Origin: Hetaerina americana
Lineage: Eukaryota > Arthropoda > Insecta > Odonata > Calopterygidae
DNA length: 64,000 nt
Assembly (NCBI GenBank): GCA_022747635.1
Contig: JAKTNV010000004.1
Span: forward strand, 87,236,552-87,300,551
Direction of reading: 5' to 3'
Shown in pieces: positions 61,329 to 64,000 of this stretch (its first letter is position 1; the number at the start of each line of letters is the position of its first letter). Position numbers and translations under genes: made by a program. Under the pieces are notes generated by a model, which had not been told where the DNA came from, did no database searches, and saw only the letters and a program-made list of their open reading frames with translations.

Positions 61329-64000
61329 CTATTCCCAAAATTAATCTCTACGCACTTCTCTAAATTGTACTCAAATTTGAATTAGTATCTAATGTTCCTA
61401 AAATAATTACTAGCATTTAAGAAAACTAAAATGAAAGCTAAATTCCGTACAATTAGTACATTAATAAGTGTATAGCCTTGTTCATTGGGAAATGATAGGG
61501 AAAAGCAGTTGAAATAGTACTTGAAGTCTGATTTTTAAAAAAATACGATTGACCTGGGAATTATCATTTTTCAAACAACAAACTGGGTAAGCTCTATAGC
61601 ATTCTATAAACCATCCTCATCCGCGGCTCTTGAGTCACCTCTGCCTGATATAATATGATGTTTTCTGTTGTGGGGATTTCAGAAAGAGCAAGCGACTCCG
61701 ATAACAGTTAGTTACCAGTGCTGCAAAGTATTGCAAAGTCAACATTCTCAACTGAAGCAGATACAAGCTCTTACTAACTATGAAATCAACTTAAGCAGCT
61801 CGTACTAATAATGAAATTAAATGTCATTTATGGTCCCTATATAACTTAGAATTTTATCTACTTCATGATTTTTATTGTGATTCATCTTCTGCCATTTATA
61901 ATCTTTTTATTTTTATTTAAAAGTCAATTATATGGTATTCTGAGCGAATTTGATTTTATATTCTTTTATTGCAGAGTGAATTTCATGGCATATTTTTCGT
62001 GATTTCAATGCTTTGATAATCGTATGATTTGTTTCCACATCATGTTGCTTTGAGATAGGGCCGTGTCCAGAGTCAGAATTATATCTATTTGAAACATTGA
62101 TATTGTTACATCATTGAAGGTTCTGTTTTGTGTTTTTCATATGAACCTAATTTAATTGTTATTCTTTATTGATACAATTTTAGTAATAAAATTTATGTTT
62201 TGCTCTTTTAATTTTTTGACTCAAACTATCTATCGTAACACATCAACTGTGATATTTCTATTGGTAATTACGCGTCAAAATATTGATATTTTAGCTAAGG
62301 TGTTTGTCCATCCTTTGTCGGAAATTGCATATTAGTCTCTTATTGGTTCCAGCATAATATAGGTACGTATGATTCATGATAAATTGAAAAATGACGCATA
62401 TGTAAATTTAATAAATATAAAAATTGGATACAAAATATGTACACTAAAATTTACGAAAATTGTGGGTCTGCTGCATGAGAGAGTATCTGAAAGAGTAAAC
62501 GCTGATTTTTATTGCTTCAACTATATTATTTGCGATGAAGTTAACAAAATAATACCGCGAATCAGAAGATTACTCTTTGTCGGGCTATTTTTCAGCGTCA
62601 TATCCGAGTTATATTTCAAAACATTTACTGTATATTTTCATACCTTTTAGGTCGAGGGAGTCACCTTCAGTCAAAGTGGTGAAATATCAACTGGTGAAGA
62701 GAGGCGAATGTTCGAAAGTAATTTGTATGCGATAGAGAAATTTCCTTTGAAATCGAAATTGCAGCAGATGTGAAGAAACTCAAAAGATGCTAAACGGGAG
62801 ATTTTTTTCATGACACACCTAATTACATAGGATAATTTGTCACTTTTCCATAGTTGCTAACGAGAGAAATGAATGAGCACATGGGCCCATTAAACAGCCA
62901 AGAAAATGCAAGCATGTGTGCCTTCACTTGAAAAGTAGCGTTTGAACGGCTTTCAATTGAAATTTAAAATTTCAACCACGATTTCTTTGCTACTCGGAAC
63001 GAATCACATTTCAGTAATAGATTTTTCTTTTCACAGTTGAGCGAATCGAAGCAATGTACTTCCGCATTGCGCTTCATTGGCAGGAGAAACGTAAAATCTT
63101 AAGGACTGCACCAGATTCCGCGCTTCAGTTACTCTTCTCCTACGATTATGCCATCGTTCCTCCATGAATTACTCGCTGCTGTAGACTATTTTTTCATAAG
63201 TTTTTTAAATATCACTGTCAAATTGTCTTCGGGTATTAAGTGACATGCTAACTCTATCAGTAAAAACATCACCAAGGAGAAAATGAATACATAGGAAAGA
63301 AAGTGATTTCTCCATGTTGTTTGCATTATGAAATATTCTCACATGTTGAAGAAACATCAGCCATGGAAGTACCAGTGGAGAACCCGAGGAACCTTCACCC
63401 AGATTACTCACCGGGAAAGCACCAGATCAATCTTCTCACACATCGACCATCGCATACTTCATAGCAAATAAGTAGGTATATGCATATCCACCCGTCGAAC
63501 AATATCCATTCGGGGGAAGTAAAGTGAGAAAAGCCTCATTTTTAGTTATGGCCGATTTTAATTTGTCCAGGAGTATTACTCCCTTTCACTGATTTCTTCT
63601 ACCCTGACCTGTTCTCGCAGGCTTCTTTAGTCTCATCCAAATTCACATTCATTCATTCTTTCGTACATATATATATATTTTCCTGAAACTAATATCCCTC
63701 ACCTTGAGAGTCTCTTCGGCCACATGGACTCATTCGTTTCTCGGCCTACCACTTCCTCGCAAATCTTCTCTCGTATATATCTTAACCTCTCTGCTCCTAT
63801 CCATTCTTTTAAAATAACCATGCCAACGAAACAGATATTCATTCTTGTCGAAAAATGGTGCACCCATTCCATATTATTTTATGAAGCAATTCTTCCTCAT
63901 CCTATCTCCTAATTTTACCACCATTACTCCTCAAGCATTGGAGATCCATCACGTTTAGTTCTCATTTATACTTATCCTGAAATACACAAGTTTTACTGCG
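61329..64000. other. Intergenic DNA to the window end, no recognised gene
   Basis: AT-rich, with a C/T-rich tract at about 63560-63960 (similar in composition to 52705-53365). Frames at 62369-62650, 63205-63411 and 63724-63912 show no family likeness. Confidence 0.4.

Overview
This window is nuclear DNA of an animal, most likely an arthropod and probably an insect. The evidence is: protein-coding genes split into short exons with GT-AG introns; AT-rich non-coding DNA; many mariner-type elements, a piggyBac remnant, RTE-like and CR1-like LINEs, tRNA-derived SINEs, a broken Ty3/gypsy-like LTR element and long (TA)n microsatellites. I cannot name the species. Nothing bacterial, plasmid-like or CRISPR-like is present.

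Two host genes can be reconstructed, both on the minus strand. At the left edge (161-5358) are the first five coding exons of a cytosolic sulfotransferase; its C-terminal part lies beyond base 1. From 29423 down to 13389 lies a complete 15-exon THOC5 gene (THO/TREX mRNA-export complex subunit 5, 710 codons before the stop). All its exon junctions keep frame, and the order of conserved blocks follows animal THOC5. Its introns have taken up transposons, above all intron 12 (15262-21357), which holds a piggyBac remnant and three mariner-type elements.

The rest is mostly intergenic and repeat-rich. 1-5.4 kb: sulfotransferase with an RTE-like LINE, a mariner fragment and a SINE in its introns. 5.4-13.4 kb: fold-back elements, a SINE, a decayed mariner and a fold-back element with a tRNA-like core. 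13.4-29.4 kb: THOC5. 29.4-39 kb: unassigned DNA, a SINE head, a second copy of the 753-bp mariner derivative in the opposite orientation, and a decayed mariner. 39.2-43 kb: a CR1-like 3' end and the LTR element with recognisable protease and integrase pieces. 43-55 kb: mostly unassigned, with a SINE, a perfect 131-bp tandem duplication, a fold-back repeat, an interleaved palindrome and a LINE tail. 55-64 kb: a possible orphan exon, (TA)n tracts, palindromic elements, and a CR1-like LINE split by (TA)n next to a SINE head.

I found no convincing new multi-gene system. The items most worth a second look are the two nearly identical 753-bp internally deleted mariners, a mariner whose terminal repeats grew to about 150 bp at the cost of its transposase C-terminus, palindromic elements carrying tRNA-like B boxes, and an interleaved double palindrome at 52661-52704.
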